DNA from: Lachnospiraceae bacterium MD335 | Lineage (GTDB): Bacteria > Bacillota > Clostridia > Lachnospirales > Lachnospiraceae | DNA length: 64,000 bases | Direction: 5' to 3' | Assembly (NCBI GenBank): GCA_000403335.2 | Contig: KE159630.1 | Location: 363,714-427,713 of the forward strand | Shown here: positions 24,090-32,289 of the stretch, one piece after another | Numbering within the stretch: the stretch's first letter is position 1 | Layout of the letters: each line of letters starts with the position of its first letter | Program-made: the position numbers and the translations under genes | The notes under the pieces: generated by a model | The model's database searches: none | Told to the model about the DNA's origin: nothing | What the model saw: only the letters and a program-made list of their open reading frames with translations

Positions 24090-25027
24090 TGTTCCTGCTT
24101 TTAAAATATACGTTACTTTATGCAGTGGTATTGATGCTTGTGGCGCTCGGCGGCATGTTCTCGGAGCGCAGCGGCGTTATCAACATTGCGCTTGAGGGAA
24201 TTATGGTAATCGGCAGTCTTGCCGGAATTTTGGTGCTTACCATTTTTGGCGGAACGCTTTCTCCGGCGATGCTCGTGGCGCTTTCCATTTTGGTCAGTGC
24301 GCTTGCGGGTATGGTTTATTCGCTTTTGCTCGGGTTTTCTGCAATCACGCTCAAGGCGGACCAGACGATCGGCGGTACGGCATTAAACATGCTTGCAACA
24401 GCGGCGGCAATGGTAATCGTAAAGGCGTACAACAACGCGGCAAGCGGAGGAAACGGCGCGGCATCGTCCAAGCTCTCCTACGCGAACAATGCATTTATCT
24501 TTACGGCAGGTCCGCTGACCTACAATATTTTCCTGATTATCGGAATCGTGCTTTTGATTGTATCCTATATCTTTTTGTATAAGACCAAATATGGTCTGCG
24601 TCTGCGCTCGTGCGGCGAGCATCCGCAGGCAGCCGATTCGGTCGGCGTTAATGTGTACAAATGGCGTTATGCGGGCGTTATGATTTCAGGATTTTTGGGC
24701 GGTTTGGGCGGCTTTGCATATATCGTGCCTTCCGTTTCAATATGGAATTTCGAGGTTGGCGTGACGGGCTTTGGTTTCCTTGCGCTTGCCGTTATGATTT
24801 TCGGACAGTGGAAACCGTTCCGGATTGCAGGGGCGGCGGTGTTCTTTGCGATTTTTAAGTCACTCGCGAATATCGCGGACGCGACGGCATTGTCCAATCT
24901 GCATTTGTCGCAGAATATTTATAACATGATGCCGTTTATCGCATCCATGATAATTTTGGCGCTGACGTCGAAGAACTCGCATGCGCCGAAGGCGGAAGGA
25001 ATTCCGTACGATAAGGGTGCGCGGTAA
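24089..25027 (+). CDS. Nucleoside ABC importer permease 2
   Basis: Second BPD_transp_2 permease, 312 aa with about 8 helices. Typical start region LYAVVLMLVALGGMFSERSG followed by VINIALEGIMVIGSL, the motif that pairs with the ATPase coupling helix. Forms the heterodimeric channel with the preceding permease. Last gene of the importer operon. Confidence 0.9.
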   Translation: MFLLLKYTLLYAVVLMLVALGGMFSERSGVINIALEGIMVIGSLAGILVLTIFGGTLSPAMLVALSILVSALAGMVYSLLLGFSAITLKADQTIGGTALNMLATAAAMVIVKAYNNAASGGNGAASSKLSYANNAFIFTAGPLTYNIFLIIGIVLLIVSYIFLYKTKYGLRLRSCGEHPQAADSVGVNVYKWRYAGVMISGFLGGLGGFAYIVPSVSIWNFEVGVTGFGFLALAVMIFGQWKPFRIAGAAVFFAIFKSLANIADATALSNLHLSQNIYNMMPFIASMIILALTSKNSHAPKAEGIPYDKGAR

Positions 25028-25048
25028 TTACGTTTTGTAATATAGTAT

Positions 25049-25100
25049 AAAAAACAGGTTTTTGGCTGCCAAAGTCGGCGGCTCAAAAGCCTGTTTTTTT
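25049..25100 (+). terminator. Terminator after the importer operon
   Basis: AAAAAACAGG (25049-25058) pairs with CCTGTTTTTT (25090-25099), and an inner helix (GCTGCC/GGCGGC) helps. It ends the operon. Confidence 0.75.
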
Positions 25101-25367
25101 ATTGTATAAAAAATTGTGACAGTGTAAATTCGTGAAAGCAAAAGCGTTACAATTTTAGAGTTTTGAAAGTGTTTTGCTTTTATTCTGTATTTTCTGCTGA
25201 ATCGATTCTGTAAAATCTGCAAGATACTAAGAATTAAAAGGATCTGCCTTAATCGGTAAATATAGTTTATAGATAATTATCCATAATTTTATTGAAGTAT
25301 ACCGGCATTTTAAAAATGTATGAATCCGTAAAACCAAGCATGAATGAAGATTAGATGTTTCGTAGAT
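25101..25367. other. Non-coding AT-rich stretch before the left inverted repeat
   Basis: No gene seen in this stretch, part of a ~400-nt gap. GC content drops sharply relative to the importer genes. It contains CATAATTTTAT (25282-25292), which recurs inverted near 26766-26776 beside the right inverted repeat. Confidence 0.4.
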
Positions 25368-25384
25368 TTCTCTAATCTGCGATA
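25368..25384. repeat. Left 17-bp inverted repeat (candidate recombination site)
   Basis: TTCTCTAATCTGCGATA, the exact reverse complement of 26801-26817. The two copies enclose the tyrosine recombinase gene. Confidence 0.75.
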
Positions 25385-25426
25385 AGCAGGCACAAATAAC
25401 GGAAATTTGGTTTCCTGCTAATCCGT

Positions 25427-26542
25427 TTAACCATAAATTTGACCATAAAATATTGAAAGCTTGTCAATGCATTGGCGTTTGGTATCCATAGACGGATGCA
25501 CATAACGGTTTAATGTAATCTGCACGTTAGAATGTCCCAACATCTCACTGAGACTTTTTACATCTGTTCCGCCTTCAATACAATTTGTGGCAAATGTATG
25601 ACGCAGAATATGAAAATTTGTATCAGGCAGTTTTGCATCCTGCAGTATTTTCTTAAAATGGTATTGCAATTTTCTTGGTTCCAGCGGACTGTCACCGCCA
25701 AATATATATTCATGGCTGCTTTTGAAGCTGCAAAGCAATTCAATTACTGTAGCTGACAATGGGATTTCTCGGCAAGAATACACACTTTTAGGCGTTGTTT
25801 CCATTAGTACAGTCTTCGTTGCGTACCCTTCAGCATAGAGACGCTGTACCGTTCTGTTAATTGTAAGTATTTTGCTTTCAAAATCAATATCAATCCATTT
25901 TAACGCACATAATTCACCTATTCTAAGTCCTGTAAACAGGCACAACAGCACTGCCATTTTAAAAAGGTTCATTTCCCGGTAAAGTGTCGCAACCAATTTC
26001 TTTTGTTCCATTTTGGCAAGCGCCTTCACATCGTTTTTCTGCGTATGGAAAACAGGCTTATTCAGACATGGAATCGTTATAAAATTCTGTTGGGAAGCAT
26101 ATTTTATGACTTGGTTTAATATACAGTAAATACTTTTGATGGTATTATCCGATATATGTTCTGAAATCTTTTCGCTTACAAGAATATTGGTAATTTCTGA
26201 CAACATAATATCTGAAAACTCTTTTTCAATGTGATTATGAAAAATCAAGCTGTATTTTACATATGTTGAAAGCTTTCTTTTCTCTTTAACCGCTATAAGC
26301 CATTCCCGCGCTACATATGTAAACAGAACATCGTTTTGGCTCCCCGTGCTTTGTACCCCTGTTTGGGAAATGTTAATTTTTAATGTATTTTTATGTATCA
26401 ACAATTTTTCACGCACTTCTTCATAGGTCTTTCCATAAACAGAGCAGTAAACCTGTTTTTTCTTGTTGGCATTATATACAGGATAACGCCCTTCCCATCT
26501 TCCGTCTTTTCTTTTTCTTATGTTTTCTCCATGTCTTGCCAT
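25427..26542 (-). CDS. Tyrosine recombinase (371 aa) inside inverted repeats
   Basis: Full-length phage-integrase-family enzyme: AP2-like N-terminus (about 1-50), SAM-like core-binding domain (about 75-150) and catalytic domain with R207, H311-x-x-R314, H337 and Y347. ATG 26542 follows AAAGGAAC. No other phage or conjugation gene is nearby, and perfect 17-bp inverted repeats flank the gene 43 nt beyond its stop and 259 nt upstream of its start. That arrangement fits an invertase that flips its own segment rather than a prophage integrase, but an orphan integrase left by a decayed element is also possible. Confidence 0.85.
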   Translation of the reverse strand: MARHGENIRKRKDGRWEGRYPVYNANKKKQVYCSVYGKTYEEVREKLLIHKNTLKINISQTGVQSTGSQNDVLFTYVAREWLIAVKEKRKLSTYVKYSLIFHNHIEKEFSDIMLSEITNILVSEKISEHISDNTIKSIYCILNQVIKYASQQNFITIPCLNKPVFHTQKNDVKALAKMEQKKLVATLYREMNLFKMAVLLCLFTGLRIGELCALKWIDIDFESKILTINRTVQRLYAEGYATKTVLMETTPKSVYSCREIPLSATVIELLCSFKSSHEYIFGGDSPLEPRKLQYHFKKILQDAKLPDTNFHILRHTFATNCIEGGTDVKSLSEMLGHSNVQITLNRYVHPSMDTKRQCIDKLSIFYGQIYG

Positions 26543-26727
26543 AACAATTGTTCCTTTCTGTTTATGCGATTTTGAATAATCGTATACCTTAAATTGACCG
26601 TTACATTTATCGGGAATTTTTGACCCCGAATCTGACCATAAAATGACATTAATATCTTTTTTGTTTTAAAATGCTACTTCTTCCATATTTTTTCTTCAAT
26701 TTTAATAGCTGTTTTTTCTAAAAATAT

Positions 26728-26756
26728 TTGCCATTTGGATTGAATCGTGGTAAACT
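26728..26756 (+). promoter_or_regulatory. Candidate outward promoter just inside the right inverted repeat
   Basis: TTGCCA (26728-26733), 17-nt spacer and TAAACT (26751-26756), the -10 preceded by TGG. It points out of the bracketed segment toward the TnpB-like gene. Inversion of the segment would move it to the other end. Confidence 0.45.
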
Positions 26757-26763
26757 AATACCG

Positions 26764-26836
26764 ATATAAAATTATGTAAGCATAGATTCAAAAATTTTCA
26801 TATCGCAGATTAGAGAATTCCACGATAATTTTATAT
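26764..26836. repeat. 12-bp inverted arms enclosing the right 17-mer
   Basis: ATATAAAATTAT (26764-26775) and ATAATTTTATAT (26825-26836) are exact inverted copies on either side of the 17-bp repeat. They may be recombinase arm sites or a cruciform. Confidence 0.55.
26801..26817. repeat. Right 17-bp inverted repeat (candidate recombination site)
   Basis: TATCGCAGATTAGAGAA, exact reverse complement of 25368-25384; 1.43 kb apart. Confidence 0.75.
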
Positions 26837-26904
26837 AACTGATATGTCGGCATTGTCAAACAGTGCTGATATATGTATCAAAATAGATTTAACAGCTGCT
26901 ATAA

Positions 26905-28272
26905 ATGGTGAAAGAGATGTCTGCAAGCAATACAATAACAAAAACCGTGTGGCAGTACAGTAAGACACTGCCGGAAGACACGATGGAGTTCCTAAAGGGA
27001 ATTGCCTTAGATTACAGCAAGGTAAAGAATTATACATACAACAGATATTCTGGTATTAAAAGTCTTGGCAGACTTACACCGGTATTTGACATTATGAGCG
27101 AGGTGCGTCACAGCGGAATCAGAACTCGGCTTGGACTGCCGTCAGCATATTTTGATCCGGCAATTATTGAAGCGGTAGCAGACATAAAAGGTATGTGGGG
27201 CATGCTGAAAAACAAGATCGGAACACTCATTACAGCAAACGAAAATCTAAGTGATGAGGACAGAGTTTATCTAAGGACGGTCTTAAAGCTTGATAAAATC
27301 TATGCCGCAGTGTTATGCCGCGAAAACTATGAAATGCCCAAGAAAGCAGAAGGTCTTGACCTTGATGTAGAGCGCCTGAATAACCTTTTGCGAAGATTAA
27401 CGCGGAAGCATTTGGCAAAACCGGAAACAGGCAGTATGGACTGTTTCAGTATCGCGCCGTCCGGTTATGCATACAGGAATGGTGCAATCTGCATTGCATC
27501 AAGGACAGCAGGGCAGAGAATACCGCTTCCATTAAAGGATGACCGCATCTGTGACCGGCAGATACGAATCTGTATCAAAAAGGACTATGCCGCTCTTGCG
27601 ATTCCGGTGGAAACAAAAATAAGAAAACACAAGGATTACGGCAGTACAGTTTATATCCATATAGGCTATCAGGACATGTTTACGCTTTCAAACGGAAATA
27701 TTTACGGACAATCGCTTGACGGCATGACCTCGCAGGAAACGCAGCGCCTGACAGATAAAAACAAGGGACGCGCAAAAATGCGTGCAGCATACAAACACAG
27801 CATGGAATCCGGTGATAGGGAAAAGGCAGGCAGCATCGAATCTAACAATCTTGGAACGGAGAAATATGACAGACGCAAGGAAAAAGAACGTGCGAAAACA
27901 CAGACGTTTATCAATACGGAAATTAACAGGATGTTTGCAGAAGAAAAGCCGGAGCGGATTGTAATAACGAAACCGGTGACAGTGGGCAAGACGAAACTTC
28001 AGTCAAAGTCGGCAAACAGAAAAATAACAAGAAATTTTAACGGATATGTCAGGGAGCGATTGTCCTTTAAATGCCAACTCCATTCCATTGAACTTGTGGA
28101 GATTAACTCTAAGGGAACAGGAGGCATTTGCTCCTGCTGCGGAGCAGAAGGAAAAAGACAGCCGGATGGTTTTTGGTGTCCGGATTGCGGATATAAAGCT
28201 ACAATTTCCCTAAACGGAGCAAAAAATATCGAAAAAAAATATAACACCAAAAAAGTAAGAGCGAAAAAATAA
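26905..28272 (+). CDS. TnpB-like protein with all RuvC catalytic residues replaced (455 aa)
   Basis: The C-terminal half aligns without gaps to TnpB. RuvC-I, normally (I)DLG, reads IHIGYQDMFTLSNG, with H252 for Asp. RuvC-II, normally VIED, reads IVITKPV, with T355 for Glu. The zinc ribbon is intact (C409-x-x-C412, C425-x-x-C428). RuvC-III, normally DRDVNAA, reads TISLNGA, with S435 for Asp. The helical N-terminal half (about 20-220) would be the RNA/DNA-binding lobe. So the protein should bind guide RNA and DNA but not cut, like the TldR repressors derived from TnpB. No TnpA is present. ATG 26905 is used; ATG 26917 is an alternative. Structured non-coding DNA follows. I infer the loss of activity from residues only. 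Confidence 0.8.
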   Translation: MVKEMSASNTITKTVWQYSKTLPEDTMEFLKGIALDYSKVKNYTYNRYSGIKSLGRLTPVFDIMSEVRHSGIRTRLGLPSAYFDPAIIEAVADIKGMWGMLKNKIGTLITANENLSDEDRVYLRTVLKLDKIYAAVLCRENYEMPKKAEGLDLDVERLNNLLRRLTRKHLAKPETGSMDCFSIAPSGYAYRNGAICIASRTAGQRIPLPLKDDRICDRQIRICIKKDYAALAIPVETKIRKHKDYGSTVYIHIGYQDMFTLSNGNIYGQSLDGMTSQETQRLTDKNKGRAKMRAAYKHSMESGDREKAGSIESNNLGTEKYDRRKEKERAKTQTFINTEINRMFAEEKPERIVITKPVTVGKTKLQSKSANRKITRNFNGYVRERLSFKCQLHSIELVEINSKGTGGICSCCGAEGKRQPDGFWCPDCGYKATISLNGAKNIEKKYNTKKVRAKK

Positions 28273-28695
28273 TATAAAAAATTGGTTAAACCATACAGAC
28301 CTGAGAATAAATCCCTTGTGACAGAGCTTGATACCAAATTTGTTGTGAGTGATTTTACCCGGTGTATTGTATCAACGGCATTCATTTCAATGCCGCTGAT
28401 ACAATACACCAATCAGGATCACAGGAAAGTATGTTAACAATATCGTAAACAGCGCAACAGCTGTTTACAAAGGCAAAAAACGGCATTATCTAAACCGCTT
28501 TTGACGGTTTTCCGGTATGCCAAGACCGCAGCCTTATGCGGAGCGAAGCAAAATCCAACAATGTTGGATTTGCAGGCGGAGACGCCCGGCTAATCCTTAT
28601 GATAAAAAATAAAGAAGTGTCCTGAGAAGCATTGGATAAAAAAATGTCAAGAGGGCGGCATTTTTTGATAATTTACGTATAACTGGGAGCAAGAG
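28273..28695. other. Hairpin-rich non-coding stretch after the TnpB-like gene
   Basis: No protein gene in 423 nt. It holds five hairpins (28361-28410, 28445-28468, 28526-28541, 28551-28571, 28575-28586) and the start region of the glycan locus. In TnpB/TldR systems the guide RNA is encoded exactly here. Confidence 0.6.
28361..28590 (+). ncRNA. Candidate guide (omega-like) RNA region
   Basis: The main hairpin joins GGTGTATTGTATCA (28361-28374) to TGATACAATACACC (28397-28410), continued by CGGCATT/AATGCCG after one mismatch: about 22 pairs with a 6-nt loop. Then come GTAAACAGC/GCTGTTTAC (28445-28453, 28460-28468), CCGCA/TGCGG, AAATCCAACA/TGTTGGATTT (28551-28560, 28562-28571) and GGCG/CGCC. Location on the coding strand just after the TnpB-like gene suggests its guide RNA; the guide itself would follow the last scaffold hairpin. 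The boundaries are guesses, and the first hairpin could simply be a terminator. Confidence 0.4.
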
Positions 28696-31116
28696 ATGAG
28701 AAAAGCGCAGAAGCAACAGGCAGAAGAACTGGTCAAACAGATAGAGGAAGCGCATGACCAAATAAGAATATATATGCAACAGGGCAGCATACAGTCTGCA
28801 ATGGAGCTCTTGGAGGATTGTCAAAATGGCGGAATTACCATAGGTACCTTGATTGAAGAAATAGAAGGTGAAGGTCATCCGACTGTACTGTTACTGGAAG
28901 AATACTGTGAGCTGATTTATCAGATTCATACAGATTTGGCAGAACATAAGGAAATCAGTGCAAATAAAGTGTACAAGCTGTTAAGGCAGAAGCTGATTAA
29001 GGCAGGAAACAGTTTAAGAAATGATATTCCAATCAGGAAAGAGATCGTTTTTCTTCCTTATAAAGCGAGCATGTGGGACAGCTTAGAAAGCGTGTGGAAG
29101 GCAGCAGATGCAGATCCAAACTGTGATGCGTATGTTATTCCAATACCATATTATGATAAAAATCCGGACGGGAGCTTTCGTAAGATGTATTATGAAGGGG
29201 ATCAGTATCCAGATTATATACCTGTTACAAAGTATGATGAATTTGACTTTGAGGTGCATCGTCCGGATGTGATTTATATTCATAACCCGTATGACGATTT
29301 CAATTTGGTAACAAGTGTGCCGCCGTTTTTCTTTTCGAAAAATTTGAAAAAGTATACGGATGAACTGGTATATATACCATATTTTATTTTAAGTGAAATC
29401 AAGCCGGACGAAGACGAAAAAATAGAAGGAATGAAACACTTTTGCACAACGCCGGGCGTATTTCATGCGGACAAGGTGATTGTGCAGTCAGAAGATATGA
29501 AGCAGGTATACATAAAAGTCCTTTTGGATGCTACGAATAACCACAGTGAGGCGGCTAGAAAGTATTGGAATGACAAGATTTTAGGGCTTGGCTCGCCGAA
29601 GCTTGATAAGGTTGTCAATACAAAAAAAGAAGATTTAGAAGTGCCGGAAGATTGGATGAATATTATACAAAAAACGGACGGAAGCTGGAAAAAGATTGTT
29701 TTTTATAATACAAGTGTAGGAGCGCTGTTACAGCATAATGAGAAGATGCTGGAAAAGATGCAGTATGTATTTGATGTTTTTAAAGAAAATCGTGAAGAGG
29801 TGGCTCTTTTGTGGCGTCCGCATCCGCTGATAAAAGCGACAGTAGAGAGTATGCGCCCGCAGCTTTTGTTCGAATATGACAGGCTTGTCAGAAAGTACCG
29901 GGAAGAAGGCTGGGGGATTTATGATGACAGCAGTGATATTGACAGGGCGATAGTGCTGAGTGATGCGTATTATGGGGATGGCAGCAGTGTGGTGCAGATG
30001 TATCAGAAGACGGGAAAACCGATTATGATTCAGAATCACCAAATTATCGTAAGCCAATGGAATGAAATTATTTTTGGTAAAGGAATGGTTATGGAAGGAA
30101 ATAATATATGGATTCCAATGGCAATGCTGAACGTATTGGTAAAGGTAAACCGAATAAATGGTCAGGTTGAAAAGTGTATTAAATGGAATAGAGAATATTT
30201 GGGAGAAAATAGAAAAAAATATTTGTTTACGGATATTGTACGTGTACGGGAATGCTTGTACTTATCACCGACTAATGCAGATACAATCATTGTCTATAAT
30301 ATAAAAAGCGATCTAATGTCACATATCAAAGTAGAAATTTCATCAAAATGTAGTAGGATTTTAGCTGTACATTCTCATTCAATTATGTGCGGGGAAGATA
30401 TTCTGTTTGTGGGAATGTGTAATACAAATATGATTGGAAAACTAAATTTAGATACTCAAAAAATCCAATATTTTGGGAAAACACAGAATGATAAATGTGA
30501 ACCTGTATATGGAAGAAATTCTATTGCAGTGGAAAATGAAGTGTATATTCCTTTATTATATGGTGGAAATGTTTTAATTTTGGATATAAAAAACAATTCG
30601 GAAAGAATTGAAAATATTGATAAAAAGAGAAGAAAACTTATTACAATTAGTGAATATAATCATTTTTTTTATTTTACGACAGAAGATGGACAGCTCATTG
30701 AAGTAAGCAGTGACTTAAAGGAAGTAAAGGAAATAAAATTGCCAGGCAATAAAATGTTTTTTACTTGTTTGTGTGAAGATGGTATCTTATGGCTTTTTCC
30801 TTATGATCCAAAAGGTTATGGTCTAAAAATAGAGTTGGATACATATTCCATTTCTAAATTTCAAGTACCCAAAATAGTATATAATGCACAAAGAGTATAC
30901 GGCAGTCAGAATATATTGCTAAATGCCAGGGGGTGTGCGATGGAGCTGGATGTTACAAATAGAATCAGCACAGTCAAATATCATCTAAATAATAACACAT
31001 GGAAAGAATTCATACAGATGTGTAATGGCAGAATACATGAAACTTATGAAGATGATCCATATGATTTAAGGTTTTATTTGGAAGAAATATTAGATTATCC
31101 ATATTGTGTAAATTAA
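28696..31116 (+). CDS. CDP-glycerol glycerophosphotransferase-like protein with C-terminal propeller-like domain (806 aa)
   Basis: The N-terminal ~110 residues are helical, likely coiled-coil. Residues about 115-460 resemble the TagF/CDP-glycerol transferase fold, with ALLWRPHPLI and the nucleotide-end motif DAYYGDGSSVVQMYQKTGKP. Such enzymes add polyol-phosphate units to wall or capsule polymers. The C-terminal ~330 residues have short beta repeats (about 50 residues each), propeller-like. GC content falls sharply at about 30,060, where the transferase part ends, so the gene looks mosaic. First gene of the glycan locus; no usual family name fits the whole protein. Confidence 0.65.
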   Translation: MRKAQKQQAEELVKQIEEAHDQIRIYMQQGSIQSAMELLEDCQNGGITIGTLIEEIEGEGHPTVLLLEEYCELIYQIHTDLAEHKEISANKVYKLLRQKLIKAGNSLRNDIPIRKEIVFLPYKASMWDSLESVWKAADADPNCDAYVIPIPYYDKNPDGSFRKMYYEGDQYPDYIPVTKYDEFDFEVHRPDVIYIHNPYDDFNLVTSVPPFFFSKNLKKYTDELVYIPYFILSEIKPDEDEKIEGMKHFCTTPGVFHADKVIVQSEDMKQVYIKVLLDATNNHSEAARKYWNDKILGLGSPKLDKVVNTKKEDLEVPEDWMNIIQKTDGSWKKIVFYNTSVGALLQHNEKMLEKMQYVFDVFKENREEVALLWRPHPLIKATVESMRPQLLFEYDRLVRKYREEGWGIYDDSSDIDRAIVLSDAYYGDGSSVVQMYQKTGKPIMIQNHQIIVSQWNEIIFGKGMVMEGNNIWIPMAMLNVLVKVNRINGQVEKCIKWNREYLGENRKKYLFTDIVRVRECLYLSPTNADTIIVYNIKSDLMSHIKVEISSKCSRILAVHSHSIMCGEDILFVGMCNTNMIGKLNLDTQKIQYFGKTQNDKCEPVYGRNSIAVENEVYIPLLYGGNVLILDIKNNSERIENIDKKRRKLITISEYNHFFYFTTEDGQLIEVSSDLKEVKEIKLPGNKMFFTCLCEDGILWLFPYDPKGYGLKIELDTYSISKFQVPKIVYNAQRVYGSQNILLNARGCAMELDVTNRISTVKYHLNNNTWKEFIQMCNGRIHETYEDDPYDLRFYLEEILDYPYCVN

Positions 31117-31160
31117 ATTATCATATGAAAATGGTTTGTGGTTAAAGAGAGGGTAAAACT

Positions 31161-32279
31161 TTGAAAATCGGATTACTGACATATCATAGAGTAATAAATT
31201 ATGGAGCTTATATGCAGGCATACTCGTTGATGAAAGCTTTAGAAGGTATTACTCATAGTGAGATTGAGATTGAGGTAATAGATTATATATCACCGAATCA
31301 TATAAGGAGATATGGCACGATTCTGACAAAGGCTTTGTGTGAAAGGAATATAGAAAAACTTAAACAATTTTTAGCTTTTTTTAGGGCGCAAAAAAAATTA
31401 AAATTGTCCCGATTTAGAAGTTTTCATCCGAAATTTTTGGAAGATAAAATCGAAAAATCTAAATATGATGTGATTATAGTTGGAAGTGACGAAGTTTGGA
31501 GGGATTTTGAAAACGTATATTGGCTTAGAGTCGTTCACAATAGTAAAAAAATGGCATATGCAGTTTCTTCCCGAAACCTGAATTCAAAATTGAGGAGAGA
31601 ACAAATAAGATTTATAAGAGAAAATTTAAAGGAATTTGATTATATTGGGGTAAGGGATGAAATAACAAGGAATGAATTATATAAAGCTTATCAGACAGAA
31701 ATTAATATTAATTGTGATCCTGCATTTTTGGTAGATATTAAGTTTGATAGAAATAGTTTTAAAAATAAATTATATAAAAAATACCGAATACCTGACAAAA
31801 GCAGACTGGTAGGCATAATGTTGGATGAACGAGCAGATGTATGTAAAAAGATAAAAGAGATATATGGAGATGAGTATAAATTAGTTTCCCTATATTCAGA
31901 GAACAAAAAAGCGGATTATAACTTAATAGATATATCACCGTTTGAGTGGGTAGAAGTAATAGGAATTTTAGATTGTTTGATTACAAGTTATTTCCACGGT
32001 GTTGTTTACGCTATAAAAAGTAATATCAATTTTGTGGCAATTGATTATGCGCCAAAAGAAACAAGCAAAATATATGATTTGCTGTCACGGGAAAATTTAT
32101 TGGACCAATATATAAATGCTTATAAAGTTCAGGAGTGGGCACAATGTAAAAGCCTTCATGGAATTTTAGAGCTTTCGCAAGGAATGAAATACGATTATTC
32201 TTCGGTAGTATGTAATCAAAAAAATGCTTTTTGGTCTTTTAGAAAGAAATTATTAACAATTTTGAATGAGAATAGATAG
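31161..32279 (+). CDS. Polysaccharide pyruvyl transferase family protein (372 aa)
   Basis: CsaB/WcaK-type fold: start KIGLLTYHRVINYGAYMQAY, middle FDYIGVRDEITRNEL and CDPAFLVD, late ITSYFHGVVYAIKSNINFVA. Family members transfer pyruvate from PEP to sugars of surface polymers. TTG 31161 is the start, with AGAGAGGG upstream. The 3' end overlaps the ORF of the next gene, an Fe-S protein that often accompanies this family. Confidence 0.8.
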   Translation: MKIGLLTYHRVINYGAYMQAYSLMKALEGITHSEIEIEVIDYISPNHIRRYGTILTKALCERNIEKLKQFLAFFRAQKKLKLSRFRSFHPKFLEDKIEKSKYDVIIVGSDEVWRDFENVYWLRVVHNSKKMAYAVSSRNLNSKLRREQIRFIRENLKEFDYIGVRDEITRNELYKAYQTEININCDPAFLVDIKFDRNSFKNKLYKKYRIPDKSRLVGIMLDERADVCKKIKEIYGDEYKLVSLYSENKKADYNLIDISPFEWVEVIGILDCLITSYFHGVVYAIKSNINFVAIDYAPKETSKIYDLLSRENLLDQYINAYKVQEWAQCKSLHGILELSQGMKYDYSSVVCNQKNAFWSFRKKLLTILNENR

Positions 32280-32289
32280 GGTGGATAAA

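Noticed and set aside
25277-26860. Apparent ~30-bp direct similarity outside both inverted repeats (ATAATTTTAT ... CGGCATT)
   Set aside because: Spacing differs by 3 nt and the match is AT-rich and partial; not enough to call duplicated target sites.
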